64,000 bases of DNA from Aurantimonas coralicida_A (lineage in GTDB: Bacteria; Pseudomonadota; Alphaproteobacteria; Rhizobiales; Rhizobiaceae). Below are positions 44,198 through 53,403 of the stretch, in pieces. The position numbers and the translations under genes are program-made. The notes below the pieces were generated by a model, which had not been told where the DNA came from, did not search any database, and saw only the letters and a program-made list of their open reading frames with translations. Every line of letters begins with the position of its first letter. Within the stretch, counting starts at the first letter, position 1. The DNA is taken from the NCBI RefSeq assembly GCF_036016755.1, contig NZ_JAYXIH010000015.1, positions 28,080-92,079 of the forward strand. Direction: 5' to 3'.

Positions 44198-44392
44198 GAG
44201 AATCACCCGAAGACGGCCGGCTCCCAATCGGGAACGCGCGCGGTTTCGACGCAAGGGGCGACGCGACGCGCGGTCCCTCGGTGCGGATCAAGAGCGGCGG
44301 TTCCTGCCGCGATTCATGCGCTGCAATACGCGGCCACATTGGCCAAAGGTGCCGGCCGACGCCAGAGCGCCGGCCGACTTTACCCAATAATA

Positions 44393-45712
44393 TTACTTAG
44401 GGTAACCCGCACGGGTCATTTCACGCTCGGCCTGGCTCTGCGCCGCGGCGAGCGCCTCGTCGACCGTCTTGGACCCAGAGAGGGCGGCCGCCATCTGCTG
44501 GCCGACAGCCGTGCCCAAGCCCTGGAACTCGGGGATCGCCGCGAACTGCAGACCGACATAGGGCTTGCCCTCGCCCATCGATGGATCGGCATTGTTGATC
44601 GACTTCAGCGTCTGTTCGGCGAAGGGCGCCGCCTTCAGATATTCCGCGTTCTCATAGAGCGAGGTGCGGGTGCCGGGAGGCACGTTTGCCCAGCCTTCCT
44701 TTTCGGCAACGAGTTCCAGATAGGCCTTGGAGGTCGCCCAGCCGATGAAGGTTTCGGCCGCCTCGGTCTTCTGCGAGCCAGCAGGGATCGCCAGTGACCA
44801 CGCCCACAACCAGTTGGCGCCTTCGTTCGGACAGTTCTCGATGCCGCAGGGCGGCGGCGCGAAGCCGACCTGGTCGGCGACCTGGCTCTGCTTGGGATCG
44901 GTGACGAAGGAGGCGGCGACCGTCGCGTCCATCCACATACCGCATTTGCCCTGGCCGAACAGCGACAGCGTCTCGTTGAAGCCGTTCGACGCCACACCCG
45001 GAGGTCCCGAATTGGTCAGCATGTCGACATAGAGGCCGACCGCCTTCTTCCAGCCCTCGCTCTCGAATTGCGGCTTCCAATCGGCATCGAAATAGCTTGC
45101 GCCGTAGGAGCGGGCCATGTGGCCGAGGAACGCCATGTTCTCGCCCCAGCCCGGCTTGCCGCGCAGGCAGATGCCGTAGACGCCGGCGTCCTTGTCGGTG
45201 ATCTTCGCCGCCGCGTCGGCGATGAAGTCCCAAGTCGGCTTCTCGGGCATCTCCAGCCCGGCCTTCTCGAACAGGTCCTTACGATAGAGCGTCATCACGC
45301 TCTCGGCATAGAACGGCGCGGCATAGAGTTTGTCGTCGGTCGACAGCGCCGCGCGGATCGGCGGAAGCAAGTCGTCGACGTCGTAATCGGCGCCGAGATT
45401 TTCCAGTGGAACCAGCCAGTCGTTTTTCGACCAGATCGGAACCTCGTAGGTGCCGATGGTCATCACGTCGAACTGGCCACCCTTGGTGGCGATGTCCGTC
45501 GTCACGCGCTGACGCAGGATATTCTCCTCAAGCGTCACCCAGTTCAGCTTGACGTCCGGATGAGCCTTTTCGAACTCGTCCGTCAGACCCTGCATGCGGA
45601 TCATGTCGCTGTTGTTGACAGTGCCGATCGTCAGGGTCGTCTGCGCCTGCACCGAGGTGGTCGCGAAGGCGAGCAGCGACACCGCGCCCGCCAACATCGT
45701 CCGAAAAGTCAT
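44393..45712 (-). CDS. Polyol ABC transporter substrate-binding protein (SmoE/MtlE type)
   Basis: A 439-residue periplasmic protein with a signal peptide ending VQAQ. TLTIGTVNNSDMIRMQGL, FDVMTIGTYEVPIWSKNDWL and PPCGIENCPNEGANWLWAW resemble sorbitol/mannitol binding proteins of alphaproteobacteria. It is the first gene of the operon running to the kinase. A dyad at 45735-45767, just upstream, is the likely regulator site. Confidence 0.93.
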   Translation of the reverse strand: MTFRTMLAGAVSLLAFATTSVQAQTTLTIGTVNNSDMIRMQGLTDEFEKAHPDVKLNWVTLEENILRQRVTTDIATKGGQFDVMTIGTYEVPIWSKNDWLVPLENLGADYDVDDLLPPIRAALSTDDKLYAAPFYAESVMTLYRKDLFEKAGLEMPEKPTWDFIADAAAKITDKDAGVYGICLRGKPGWGENMAFLGHMARSYGASYFDADWKPQFESEGWKKAVGLYVDMLTNSGPPGVASNGFNETLSLFGQGKCGMWMDATVAASFVTDPKQSQVADQVGFAPPPCGIENCPNEGANWLWAWSLAIPAGSQKTEAAETFIGWATSKAYLELVAEKEGWANVPPGTRTSLYENAEYLKAAPFAEQTLKSINNADPSMGEGKPYVGLQFAAIPEFQGLGTAVGQQMAAALSGSKTVDEALAAAQSQAEREMTRAGYPK

Positions 45713-45734
45713 GAAAGCCTCCCAGCTTCGAAAT

Positions 45735-45767
45735 TGAGCAATTGACCATTACGCGGGCAATTTCTCA
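45735..45767. promoter_or_regulatory. Operator-like dyad upstream of the polyol operon
   Basis: TGAGCAATTGACC (45735-45747) and the inverted GGGCAATTTCTCA (45755-45767), 20 bases apart. The same element occurs upstream of the SorC-family gene (46919-46931), pointing to one regulator acting at both promoters. Confidence 0.7.
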
Positions 45768-45902
45768 CTTCACGTCAAGCGATGTCAAATCAATTGCGTG
45801 GTGCGGCGCACCAATTCGACATGCGGCGACGCGCCCGTCCGCTTGGGCCGGCAGGCATCTTGACGCGACATGCGATGAGGAGAGTGAAGCTTCGCCGCGC
45901 GC

Positions 45903-46859
45903 TCAGGAGTCGAGCAGGCGGCGGGCCGTCGCTTCGTCGGTGATGAGTCCGTTGACGAGTTTGCCGTCCGCAGCCGCCCGGATCGCGGCGGCCTTCGCCG
46001 GCCCCATGGCCACGCCGATCACCTCGCAATGGGTGGTGGAGGGGATCGGTGCGCTGGCGACACGGGCGTTGAACGGACAATCGAGGATGCGACCCTCGGC
46101 ATCGAAAACCCAGCCGACGATTTCACCGATGCCGCCGTCGGCGATCAAGCTCTGACGATCTTGCGGGGTAATGAAACCATCGACGACGAGCGGCGCCTCG
46201 CGATCGAGCTCTCCGATCCCGACAAAGGCGACAGACGCGCCGGCGGCGAGCGACAGCGTCGATTGCACGACCGTCTGGCCATGCAGCAGGGCCCGCTCCT
46301 CGGGCGAGGAGACGACCACGGGTAGCGGCATCGGATAATGCGGCGCCCGCACCCGGTCCGCCATGGAGAAGATGACGTTATAGACCGAGGCCGAGCCGTC
46401 CGGTGCCACATTGCCGGTCAGCGAGACGATGCGGTGCTGACGGCAGGTCATGGCCGGGAGGTTCTCGACCGCCGCCTTCAGCGTTCGCCCGGTTCCCATC
46501 GCGACGACCAGCGGCTTTTCGCCGCGAAGCCGCCGCTCCATCTCCGCGGCGCACGCCTCGGCAATCCCCAGCGTCGTCGACCCCGACGCCGGATCGGACG
46601 GCACCACCTCGACCAGCCCGAAACCGTAACGCGCGCGCAGGGCGGCGGCGAGTTCCAGACAGGCGGCGATCGGATGATCGATGCGCACCCGCACCAGACC
46701 GGCGCTGATCGACAGCGACACCAGGCGCTGGGCCGCCTGACGCGAGATCCCGAGCTTGGCGGCGATCTCCTCCTGGGTGTTGCCCGCGACATAATAGAGC
46801 CAGCCAGCCCGCGCGGCATCGTCCAACCGTGATCCATCGTCATCGCGCGTCCGCGCCAT
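45903..46859 (-). CDS. SorC/DeoR-family sugar-binding transcriptional regulator
   Basis: A 318-residue regulator. The winged/HTH start AGNTQEEIAAKLGISRQAAQ is followed by the SorC sugar-phosphate-binding domain (VAMGTGRTLKAAVENLP, IVSLTGNVAPDGSASVYNV, FVGIGELDREAPLV, GEIVGWVFDAEGRILD). ATG 46859 follows GGGAGG. Repeats TGAGCAATTG before its own gene and before the transporter operon suggest autoregulation plus control of polyol uptake. Confidence 0.92.
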   Translation of the reverse strand: MARTRDDDGSRLDDAARAGWLYYVAGNTQEEIAAKLGISRQAAQRLVSLSISAGLVRVRIDHPIAACLELAAALRARYGFGLVEVVPSDPASGSTTLGIAEACAAEMERRLRGEKPLVVAMGTGRTLKAAVENLPAMTCRQHRIVSLTGNVAPDGSASVYNVIFSMADRVRAPHYPMPLPVVVSSPEERALLHGQTVVQSTLSLAAGASVAFVGIGELDREAPLVVDGFITPQDRQSLIADGGIGEIVGWVFDAEGRILDCPFNARVASAPIPSTTHCEVIGVAMGPAKAAAIRAAADGKLVNGLITDEATARRLLDS

Positions 46860-46899
46860 AGGCCTCGCCTCCCAGCCGCACCTGTTTAAGGCGACAGGC

Positions 46900-46931
46900 G
46901 GGCAATAGGCAAATACAATGAGCAATTGCCC
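46900..46931. promoter_or_regulatory. Second copy of the SorC-type operator
   Basis: GGGCAAT (46900-46906) and TGAGCAATTGCCC (46919-46931), upstream of the regulator gene. The second element differs from that at 45735-45747 by one base. Confidence 0.65.
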
Positions 46932-47073
46932 ACGGCCTCTCATTGCGGCAGCAGCAGCGGGTGCCCAAGGCCGCGGCATTCTGCCCAAGTCCCGCGCATT
47001 TGCCGATCTTCTGGCCGTCAAGGCTTGATTTTCCGGGGTTCCGCTTTCTCTCTAGGGGGAACCCGACTGGAGG

Positions 47074-48492
47074 ATGCCGGTGGAACCGTTCGACGAAATG
47101 CTTTTAGGGCCCGACCAGATCCGCGAACCCTACGGCCGGTTCAACCAATGGTTCCGCGAACAGAATGTCGAGGAACTGGTGGCCAAGGCCAACGAGGCGG
47201 AGGGCTTCTTCCGCCGCACCGGCATCACCTTCAACGTCTATGGTGAGGACGAGGCAGCCGAGCGCCTGATTCCCTTCGACCTGGTGCCGCGAATTATCGC
47301 CCGCGCGGAATGGGAAAAACTGGCGGAGGGAATCGAGCAGCGGGTCCAGGCGTTGAACGCCTTTCTGCACGACATCTATCACGACCAGGAGATCGTGAAG
47401 GCCGGTAAGGTGCCGGAGCGGCTGATCGTCGGCAATGCGGCTTATCTGCCGCAGATGGAAGGCTTTAGCCCGCCCGGCGGCGTCTACACCCACATCATCG
47501 GTACCGACATCGTGCGGATCGCGGAGAACGAGTTCTACGTCCTGGAGGACAATGCCCGCACCCCGTCCGGCGTTTCCTACATGATCGAGAACCGGGAAAC
47601 GATGATGCAGATGTTTCCCGAGCTGTTCGCCCAGAACCGGGTGCGCCCGGTCGAAACCTATCCGCATCATCTGCGTCGCTCGCTCGCCGCCGTCGCGCCC
47701 GCCGCCTGCGACGGCCCCTGCACGATCGCCATCTTGACGCCGGGCATTCACAATTCGGCCTATTACGAACACGCCTTCCTCGCCGACCAGATGGGCGTCG
47801 AGTTGATCGAAGGCTCCGACGTCAAGGAGATCGACGGGCGCATCCAGATGCGCACGACCGAAGGCTACACGCCAATCGACGTCCTCTACCGCCGCGTCGA
47901 CGACGAATATCTCGATCCCAAAGCGTTTCGGCCTGATTCCATGCTCGGCATCCCCGGCATCATGGAGGTCTACAAGAACGGCGGCATCACCATCGCCAAC
48001 GCCCCCGGCACCGGCATCGCCGACGACAAGGCAATCTATTCCTACATGCCGGAAATCGTCGAATTCTACACCGGAAAGACCGCGCTGCTGGAGAACGTTC
48101 CGACCTGGCGCTGCGCCGAGGCCGATAGCCTCGCCTATGTGCTCGACAATCTCCAGGACCTTGTCGTCAAGGAGGTTCACGGCTCCGGCGGTTACGGCAT
48201 GCTGGTCGGGCCGGCTGCCTCGAAGGCCGAGTGCGAGGCCTTCGCGGCCAAGCTGCGGGCGCGGCCCGGCAATTACATCGCCCAGCCGACGCTGGCGCTC
48301 TCCACCGTCCCGATATTGGCCGACCAGGGGCTGTCGCCACGCCATGTCGACCTTCGCCCCTTCGTCCTCGTCTCCGACAAGGTCCGGATCATCCCCGGCG
48401 GGCTCACCCGCGTGGCGCTCAAGCAAGGCTCGCTGGTGGTCAATTCCAGCCAGGGCGGCGGCACCAAGGACACCTGGGTACTGAGGGACTGA
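47074..48492 (+). CDS. Circularly permuted ATP-grasp protein
   Basis: A 472-residue ATP-grasp ligase of the circularly permuted type (DUF404/DUF407). Motifs: GITFNVYGEDEAAERLIPFDLVP, VLEDNARTPSGVSYMIENRE, DVLYRRVDDEYLDPKAF, LVVKEVHGSGGYGMLVGP and NSSQGGGTKDTWV. Related genes stand beside alpha-E and transglutaminase or Anbu peptidase genes in many proteobacteria and probably make a peptide. GGAGG touches the ATG; a GTG at 47080 has better spacing and may be the real start. Confidence 0.92.
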   Translation: MPVEPFDEMLLGPDQIREPYGRFNQWFREQNVEELVAKANEAEGFFRRTGITFNVYGEDEAAERLIPFDLVPRIIARAEWEKLAEGIEQRVQALNAFLHDIYHDQEIVKAGKVPERLIVGNAAYLPQMEGFSPPGGVYTHIIGTDIVRIAENEFYVLEDNARTPSGVSYMIENRETMMQMFPELFAQNRVRPVETYPHHLRRSLAAVAPAACDGPCTIAILTPGIHNSAYYEHAFLADQMGVELIEGSDVKEIDGRIQMRTTEGYTPIDVLYRRVDDEYLDPKAFRPDSMLGIPGIMEVYKNGGITIANAPGTGIADDKAIYSYMPEIVEFYTGKTALLENVPTWRCAEADSLAYVLDNLQDLVVKEVHGSGGYGMLVGPAASKAECEAFAAKLRARPGNYIAQPTLALSTVPILADQGLSPRHVDLRPFVLVSDKVRIIPGGLTRVALKQGSLVVNSSQGGGTKDTWVLRD

Positions 48493-48494
48493 TC

Positions 48495-49442
48495 ATGGCA
48501 TTACTCGGACGCACCGCCAACGGCCTGTTCTGGATGTTCCGCTACATCGAACGCGCCGAAAACATGGCTCGCCTCGTCGACGCCGGGCAGCGGCTCTCGC
48601 TCACCAACCTGTCGGCGGAACCGGACGAATGGCAATCCGTGCTGGTCTCGGCCGGAGTCGAAGCGGCCTATCGCGCCAAGCACGCCGAATTCGACCCAGA
48701 CACCATCGTCGATTTTCTCTTACGCGACCGCGACAACCCGTCGAGCGTACGCGCCTCGATCGAAACCGCCCGCACCAACGGCCGAATGGTGCGCACCGCC
48801 CTCACCCGCGACCTTTGGGAGACGCTGAACGAGAGCTGGCTGATCATGAAGGCCGAGCTAGAGCGACCGATCGATCCGCGGCGGCTGCAGACGGTCCTCG
48901 ATCTCGTCAAGCGCCAGACAGCGCTGATCCGCGGCGCCTTCTATGGCACAATGCTGCGCAACGAGAGCTTCGACTTTTGCCATCTCGGCGCGTTCCTGGA
49001 GCGCGCCGACAATACCGCCCGCATCCTCGACGTGAAGTACTGGGTGCTGTTGCCCGAGCATTCCTCGGTCGGCTCCTCGCTGGACAATTTCCAGTGGACG
49101 TCGATCCTGCGCTCGGTCTCGGCGCACCGTTCCTACGCCTGGGAGTACGATGCCGACTACAAGGCGGTGAACATCATCGACTTCCTGATGCTCAACCGCC
49201 GGCTGCCGCGCTCGCTGGCCTATTGCTACGACTGCATCGAGGAGAGCCTGAAATATCTCAACCGTAATTACGAGGTGCAGCACCCCTGCTATCTGACGGC
49301 GGGGGCGATCAAGCAGCGTCTGGCCGACAATTCGGTCAAGGAGATCATCGACGGCGGCATGCACGAGTTCCTGGAAGCCTTCATCCTCGACAACAACCGC
49401 CTCGCCGGCGAGATCGCCAAGAGCTACCGGTTTTATCCGTAG
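48495..49442 (+). CDS. Alpha-E domain protein
   Basis: A 315-residue all-helical protein: LLGRTANGLFWMFRYIERAEN at the start, SVRASIETARTNGRMVRTAL and DFLMLNRRLPRSLAYCYD. This domain always sits by permuted ATP-grasp proteins and is thought to hold their substrate. It starts two bases after the ATP-grasp stop. Confidence 0.93.
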   Translation: MALLGRTANGLFWMFRYIERAENMARLVDAGQRLSLTNLSAEPDEWQSVLVSAGVEAAYRAKHAEFDPDTIVDFLLRDRDNPSSVRASIETARTNGRMVRTALTRDLWETLNESWLIMKAELERPIDPRRLQTVLDLVKRQTALIRGAFYGTMLRNESFDFCHLGAFLERADNTARILDVKYWVLLPEHSSVGSSLDNFQWTSILRSVSAHRSYAWEYDADYKAVNIIDFLMLNRRLPRSLAYCYDCIEESLKYLNRNYEVQHPCYLTAGAIKQRLADNSVKEIIDGGMHEFLEAFILDNNRLAGEIAKSYRFYP

Positions 49443-49618
49443 GAGCCGCAACGGGTATTCTCGAACGACACGAATGCGTAAAGCGTCGGTCGATCGGCGT
49501 GCCTTGCGCGTGACTTCCCGTTGATATTTCCGTCTGGCGCTTGCACAAGGCGCGATGCGGGCGATGATTCCGCCGGAGCATCGGCGCCGTCGACGCCATC
49601 CTGGAGACCACCCCACCC

Positions 49619-50353
49619 ATGACCTACTGCGTCGGGCTTCTTGTCGATCGCGGCCTTGTCTTCATGTCGGACACCCGCACCAACGCGGGCGTAGACAACA
49701 TTTCCGTCGTCTCCAAGATGAAGACCTGGGAGGTGCCGGACGACCGTTTTCTCTGCCTGTTGAGCGCCGGCAATCTGGCGACGACACAGGCGGCGATCGC
49801 TCTGCTCGACGAGCGCAGTGTCGCACCCTCGGAGCGCCAGCCGGCGATCCTGACGCAGCCGACGATGTTCCAGACCGCCAAGCTCGTCGGCGAAACGCTG
49901 CGCGAGGTAATCTCAGGCGCGGCGACGGGCGGTCAGATGGCCGATTCGGTGTTTTCCGGCTCCTTCATTCTCGGCGGCCAGATCAAGGGCAGCCCGCCCC
50001 GGCTGTTTCTGATCTATCCGGAGGGCAATTTCATCGAGGCCGGAGCCGACACGCCGTTCTTCCAGACCGGCGAGCACAAATACGGCCGCCCGATCATCAT
50101 CCGCACCTACGATCCGGCGATGTCGCTGGAGGACTGCGCCAAGCTGCTCTTGGTCTCCTTCGATTCGACCATTCGCTCGAACTTGTCGGTGGGGCCGCCG
50201 ATCGACATGCAGTTTTACGAGACCGAAAGCCTCGTCGCCGGTTACAGGCAGCGCTTCGACCAGCGCGATCCCTACTATAGCGAGATCTCGGAGGGCTGGT
50301 CCGACGCGCTCAAGAGCGCTTTCGACCAGTTGCCCGCCTTCGTCCGCTCCTGA
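49619..50353 (+). CDS. Anbu/BPH-type proteasome-like peptidase
   Basis: A 244-residue Ntn-hydrolase. After Met removal, MTYCVGLLVDRGLVFMSDTRT leaves Thr as the N-terminal nucleophile, as in proteasome beta subunits; MKTWEVPDDRFLCLLSAGNLA and GSFILGGQIKG are conserved. Anbu assembles into open helical rings. It follows alpha-E by 176 bases, the place where many relatives carry a transglutaminase gene; no such gene is seen here. Confidence 0.92.
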   Translation: MTYCVGLLVDRGLVFMSDTRTNAGVDNISVVSKMKTWEVPDDRFLCLLSAGNLATTQAAIALLDERSVAPSERQPAILTQPTMFQTAKLVGETLREVISGAATGGQMADSVFSGSFILGGQIKGSPPRLFLIYPEGNFIEAGADTPFFQTGEHKYGRPIIIRTYDPAMSLEDCAKLLLVSFDSTIRSNLSVGPPIDMQFYETESLVAGYRQRFDQRDPYYSEISEGWSDALKSAFDQLPAFVRS

Positions 50354-50372
50354 CGGCGGTGACGGGCCGGCC

Positions 50373-50642
50373 TTATACCAACCTGCAGTGATAGGAACCC
50401 ATTCGACCGGGACGATCGCCGATGCCTGGCAAGGAGCGGGACGACGCGCGATGCGGCGCATCGGGCGAGGCCCGCGACGAATCCAGGCGCGGGGAGCGCC
50501 CGGCCTTCGGTGGGCTGAACGGGCTTGCCGGACGGCGTCGCACCGCTTGCCCGATGCGCCGCATCGACCCGCGCGTCGCTCCTGGCCGGACAAGCCCGTT
50601 CAGCGCCATCGAATAGGTCCCTATCACTGCAGGCTGGTATTA
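50373..50642. repeat. MITE-like element with 34-bp terminal inverted repeats
   Basis: Ends at 50373-50406 and 50609-50642 are inverted copies matching at 30 of 34 positions (both contain CCTGCAGTGATAGG). Imperfect pairing continues inward, with GATGCGGCGCATCGGGC near 50450 inverted near 50550, so the whole 270 bases can fold as a long hairpin. No open frame codes for a recognisable protein. The right end supplies the stop codon of the DUF971 gene. Confidence 0.8.
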
Positions 50643-51002
50643 CCGCTCGCGCTTCAATCCCTTGGCCTTCAGCTCGTCGAGATAGACCTGCCAGCGCTCC
50701 TCCTTCTCGCGGCCGAGATCGGCGAGATAGGTCCAGGTGAAGATGCCGGAACTGTGCATGTCGTCAAACATGATTCGGATCGCGTAGTTTCCGACCGGCT
50801 GGATATCCATGATCTGAACGGCGATCTTGCCGCCGACGGTCTGGCGCTGCGACGGCGAATGCCCCTGCACCTCGGCCGACGGCGACATCACCCGCAGCAT
50901 CTCGGCCGGAAGCTCGATGCGCTCGCCACCCGGCACGACCACGATGAGCGTCCTGCGGTCTGGGGTCACCCGAATCTGCTCGGGCGTCGTCGTTGCGGTC
51001 AT
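50640..51002 (-). CDS. DUF971 / GBBH-like N-terminal domain protein
   Basis: A 120-residue protein: RRTLIVVVPGGERIELPAEMLRVMSP, GGKIAVQIMDIQPVGNYAIRI, GIFTWTYLADLG. This is the DUF971 fold also seen at the N-terminus of gamma-butyrobetaine hydroxylase and in Fe-S/Mrp contexts. It diverges from moaA. Its TAA stop is formed by the end of the inverted-repeat element, but the length is normal. ATG 51005 adds one Met. Confidence 0.88.
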   Translation of the reverse strand: MTATTTPEQIRVTPDRRTLIVVVPGGERIELPAEMLRVMSPSAEVQGHSPSQRQTVGGKIAVQIMDIQPVGNYAIRIMFDDMHSSGIFTWTYLADLGREKEERWQVYLDELKAKGLKRER

Positions 51003-51086
51003 CATGGCAAATTCATTCCTTCGTCCAATGGCTTGATCGTCACGAAACGCTTGACCCAGGCCCGTCGGGCTTCCACATTCGGCCAC

Positions 51087-52184
51087 ATGGATATGACGAA
51101 ATTCCCGGCTTCGCCGTCTCGACCGTCTCGGGCGACAGGCGACATAGAACTGCCTTCCACGGCGACGAGCCCGACAGGGGCCTCCGGGGCGGAGATGATC
51201 GACCCGTTCGGTCGAGCGATAACCTATCTGCGCGTCTCCGTCACCGACCGCTGCGATTTCCGCTGTGTCTATTGCATGGCCGAGGACATGACCTTCCTGC
51301 CGAAGCGCGACCTGCTGACGCTGGAGGAACTCGACCGACTGGCCAGCGCCTTCGTCGACAAAGGGGTGCGCCGGCTGCGGCTGACCGGCGGCGAGCCGCT
51401 GGTGCGCAAGAACATCATGCATCTCGTGCGCTCGCTCTCCCGGCATCTGCAGACCGGTGCGCTGGATGAGCTGACGCTGACCACCAACGGCTCGCAGCTC
51501 ACTCGCTTCGCCGGTGAGCTTGCCGACTGCGGCGTGAAGCGGCTGAATGTCTCGCTGGACACGCTGGATGCAGCGAAGTTCAAGCAGATCACCCGCTGGG
51601 GCGAGCTCGACAAGGTCATGGGCGGCATTCGCGCGGCCCAGGCGGCCGGTATCCGGGTCAAGCTCAACGCCGTCGCGCTGAAGGGCTTCAACGAGATCGA
51701 GATCCCCTCGATGATCGAATGGGCGCATGGCGAGGGTCTCGATTTCACCCTGATCGAGACGATGCCGATGGGCGAGATCGACGAGGACCGCACGGACCAG
51801 TATCTGCCGCTGCGCCAGGTGCGGGAGCAACTGTCCGAGCGCTGGACGCTGTCGGACATTCCTTACAAGACGGGCGGGCCAGCCCGTTACGTGGAAGTCG
51901 CCGAGACCGGCGGCCGGCTCGGCTTCATCACGCCGATGACCCACAATTTCTGCGAAAGCTGCAACCGGGTCCGCGTGACCTGCACCGGCACGCTGTTCAT
52001 GTGCCTCGGCCAGGAAGACGCGGCCGACCTTCGTGCGCCGCTGCGCGCCTCGGAGGGCGACGAATTGCTATCGAACGCCATCGACGAGGCGATCGGCCGC
52101 AAGCCGAAGGGACATGATTTCATTATCGACCGCGCGACGCGAAGACCCTCGGTCTCGCGGCATATGAGCGTGACCGGAGGATAG
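51087..52184 (+). CDS. moaA: GTP 3',8-cyclase MoaA
   Basis: A 365-residue radical SAM enzyme for molybdenum cofactor synthesis. N-terminal cluster CDFRCVYCMAED, GGEPLVRKNI, the GTP-site cluster CESCNRVRVTCTGTLFMC and the C-terminal GG (SVTGG) are complete. About 40 residues precede the core, more than in E. coli. Confidence 0.96.
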   Translation: MDMTKFPASPSRPSRATGDIELPSTATSPTGASGAEMIDPFGRAITYLRVSVTDRCDFRCVYCMAEDMTFLPKRDLLTLEELDRLASAFVDKGVRRLRLTGGEPLVRKNIMHLVRSLSRHLQTGALDELTLTTNGSQLTRFAGELADCGVKRLNVSLDTLDAAKFKQITRWGELDKVMGGIRAAQAAGIRVKLNAVALKGFNEIEIPSMIEWAHGEGLDFTLIETMPMGEIDEDRTDQYLPLRQVREQLSERWTLSDIPYKTGGPARYVEVAETGGRLGFITPMTHNFCESCNRVRVTCTGTLFMCLGQEDAADLRAPLRASEGDELLSNAIDEAIGRKPKGHDFIIDRATRRPSVSRHMSVTGG

Positions 52185-52188
52185 TTTC

Positions 52189-52668
52189 ATGCGTAACTGG
52201 GTGATGTCGCTCGCGGCCGTCGCGACCGCTGCGCTGGTGCTTGCGACCGCGCCGGCTGTGGCCGACGAGGTGACCTATCGCAACGAACGGTTCGGCACCT
52301 CGGCGAGTTTTCCGTCGGAAGCCTTCCCGGATCAGCTCCCCGCGCCGACCAATGGCGACGGGTTGGGCTGGACCTCGCCGGAGGGTGCCGAGATCTTCAT
52401 CTATGCGCGGCCCAATCAGGGCGGTGAGACGCCGAAATCGGTGATCGGGGATCGCGCCGAAGTCGACAAGGTGACCTACGACAAGTCCGGCCGCAGCTGG
52501 GCCGTGGTATCGGGCTATCGCGACGGCAGGATTTTCTACGAGCGCTACATCTTTCGCGGCAACCTGATCCACTCGGTGTCGATCCGCTATCCCGAAAGTC
52601 TGCGCTCCACCTATGATCCGCTGGTCGGGCCGGTCACGATGACGCTGCGCGGCCCGTCCAGCGGCTGA
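52189..52668 (+). CDS. Periplasmic protein of unknown function
   Basis: A 159-residue exported protein: signal peptide to about residue 25 (ATAPAVADE), then a small beta-rich domain (YRNERFGTSASFP, WAVVSGYRDGRIFYERYI, LIHSVSIRYPES). It starts four bases after moaA. I do not recognise the domain by name. Confidence 0.75.
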   Translation: MRNWVMSLAAVATAALVLATAPAVADEVTYRNERFGTSASFPSEAFPDQLPAPTNGDGLGWTSPEGAEIFIYARPNQGGETPKSVIGDRAEVDKVTYDKSGRSWAVVSGYRDGRIFYERYIFRGNLIHSVSIRYPESLRSTYDPLVGPVTMTLRGPSSG

Positions 52669-52676
52669 GGTAAGAG

Positions 52677-52701
52677 GAAGCGGCGCCGGTCGCGCCGCTT
52701 C
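52677..52701. terminator. Bidirectional hairpin between convergent genes
   Basis: Perfect 10-bp arms GAAGCGGCGC and GCGCCGCTTC, loop CGGTC, nine bases after one stop and two before the other. No long T-run. Confidence 0.6.
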
Positions 52702-52703
52702 GA

Positions 52704-53198
52704 TCAGACCAATTCGCCGCGATAGGCTTCCTGGACGGTCTCGTAGCTCGCCTTCGCCGCCGCCAGATCGGTGTCCGGCTGCTCCGCCGCGAAGAGCGCC
52801 AACTGCGTCGAGATTTCCCCCACCCCTTTCACCAGGCTGAGCGTCCTCTGCGTTGTGACATTGTCGATCGCGGCCTGACGCACCTGCTCGACGGAGGCCG
52901 GCTTCGCCGCCAAATTGACCGAGCCCGGTGCCGTGGCGCCGGTTGTCGGAGCCGAATCACGCGCCGACGATTGTGCGGCTTGCGACTGCGCCGCGGGGCT
53001 GGCGGACGTGGCGGCCGAGGCCGTGCTGGAGCCGCTCGGCGCGGCCTGCGAAGACGAACTGGTCGCGGTCGTTCCCGACGATGGGCTTTCGGACGCCGGT
53101 GCCGTGTTGGATGCGGACTCTTCGGGGGGCGGCGACTGATAGCTCTGCTGCGGCGACTGCGTGCCGCTGGCCGGCAATAGATTGATCGACAATGACAT
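52704..53198 (-). CDS. Low-complexity Ser/Ala/Thr/Pro-rich protein
   Basis: A 164-residue protein. Residues 10-95 are nearly only Ser, Ala, Pro, Thr and Gln; a helical C-terminus (VEQVRQAAIDNVTTQ, GEISTQLALFAAEQ) follows. No signal peptide or family is recognised. The good start (MSLSINLLPA) and a terminator behind it support a real gene. Confidence 0.6.
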   Translation of the reverse strand: MSLSINLLPASGTQSPQQSYQSPPPEESASNTAPASESPSSGTTATSSSSQAAPSGSSTASAATSASPAAQSQAAQSSARDSAPTTGATAPGSVNLAAKPASVEQVRQAAIDNVTTQRTLSLVKGVGEISTQLALFAAEQPDTDLAAAKASYETVQEAYRGELV

Positions 53199-53403
53199 GC
53201 ACTATTATCCTCGATGTTACGATGGCGCATGTCTAGCCGTGAGATTATTTCCGCCTGCTTCCGGAAATCCTTAAAGCTCTAGTCAACACTCGGTGAGCGC
53301 GGCATTTGGACTGCGACAAGTCGACACAGATCCGCTCTCGCTAATCCCCTCTGGGGAGAGTAAGGTCGACTGACGATCCCCAGCATCAGCCCGGCCTTTT
53401 CCA

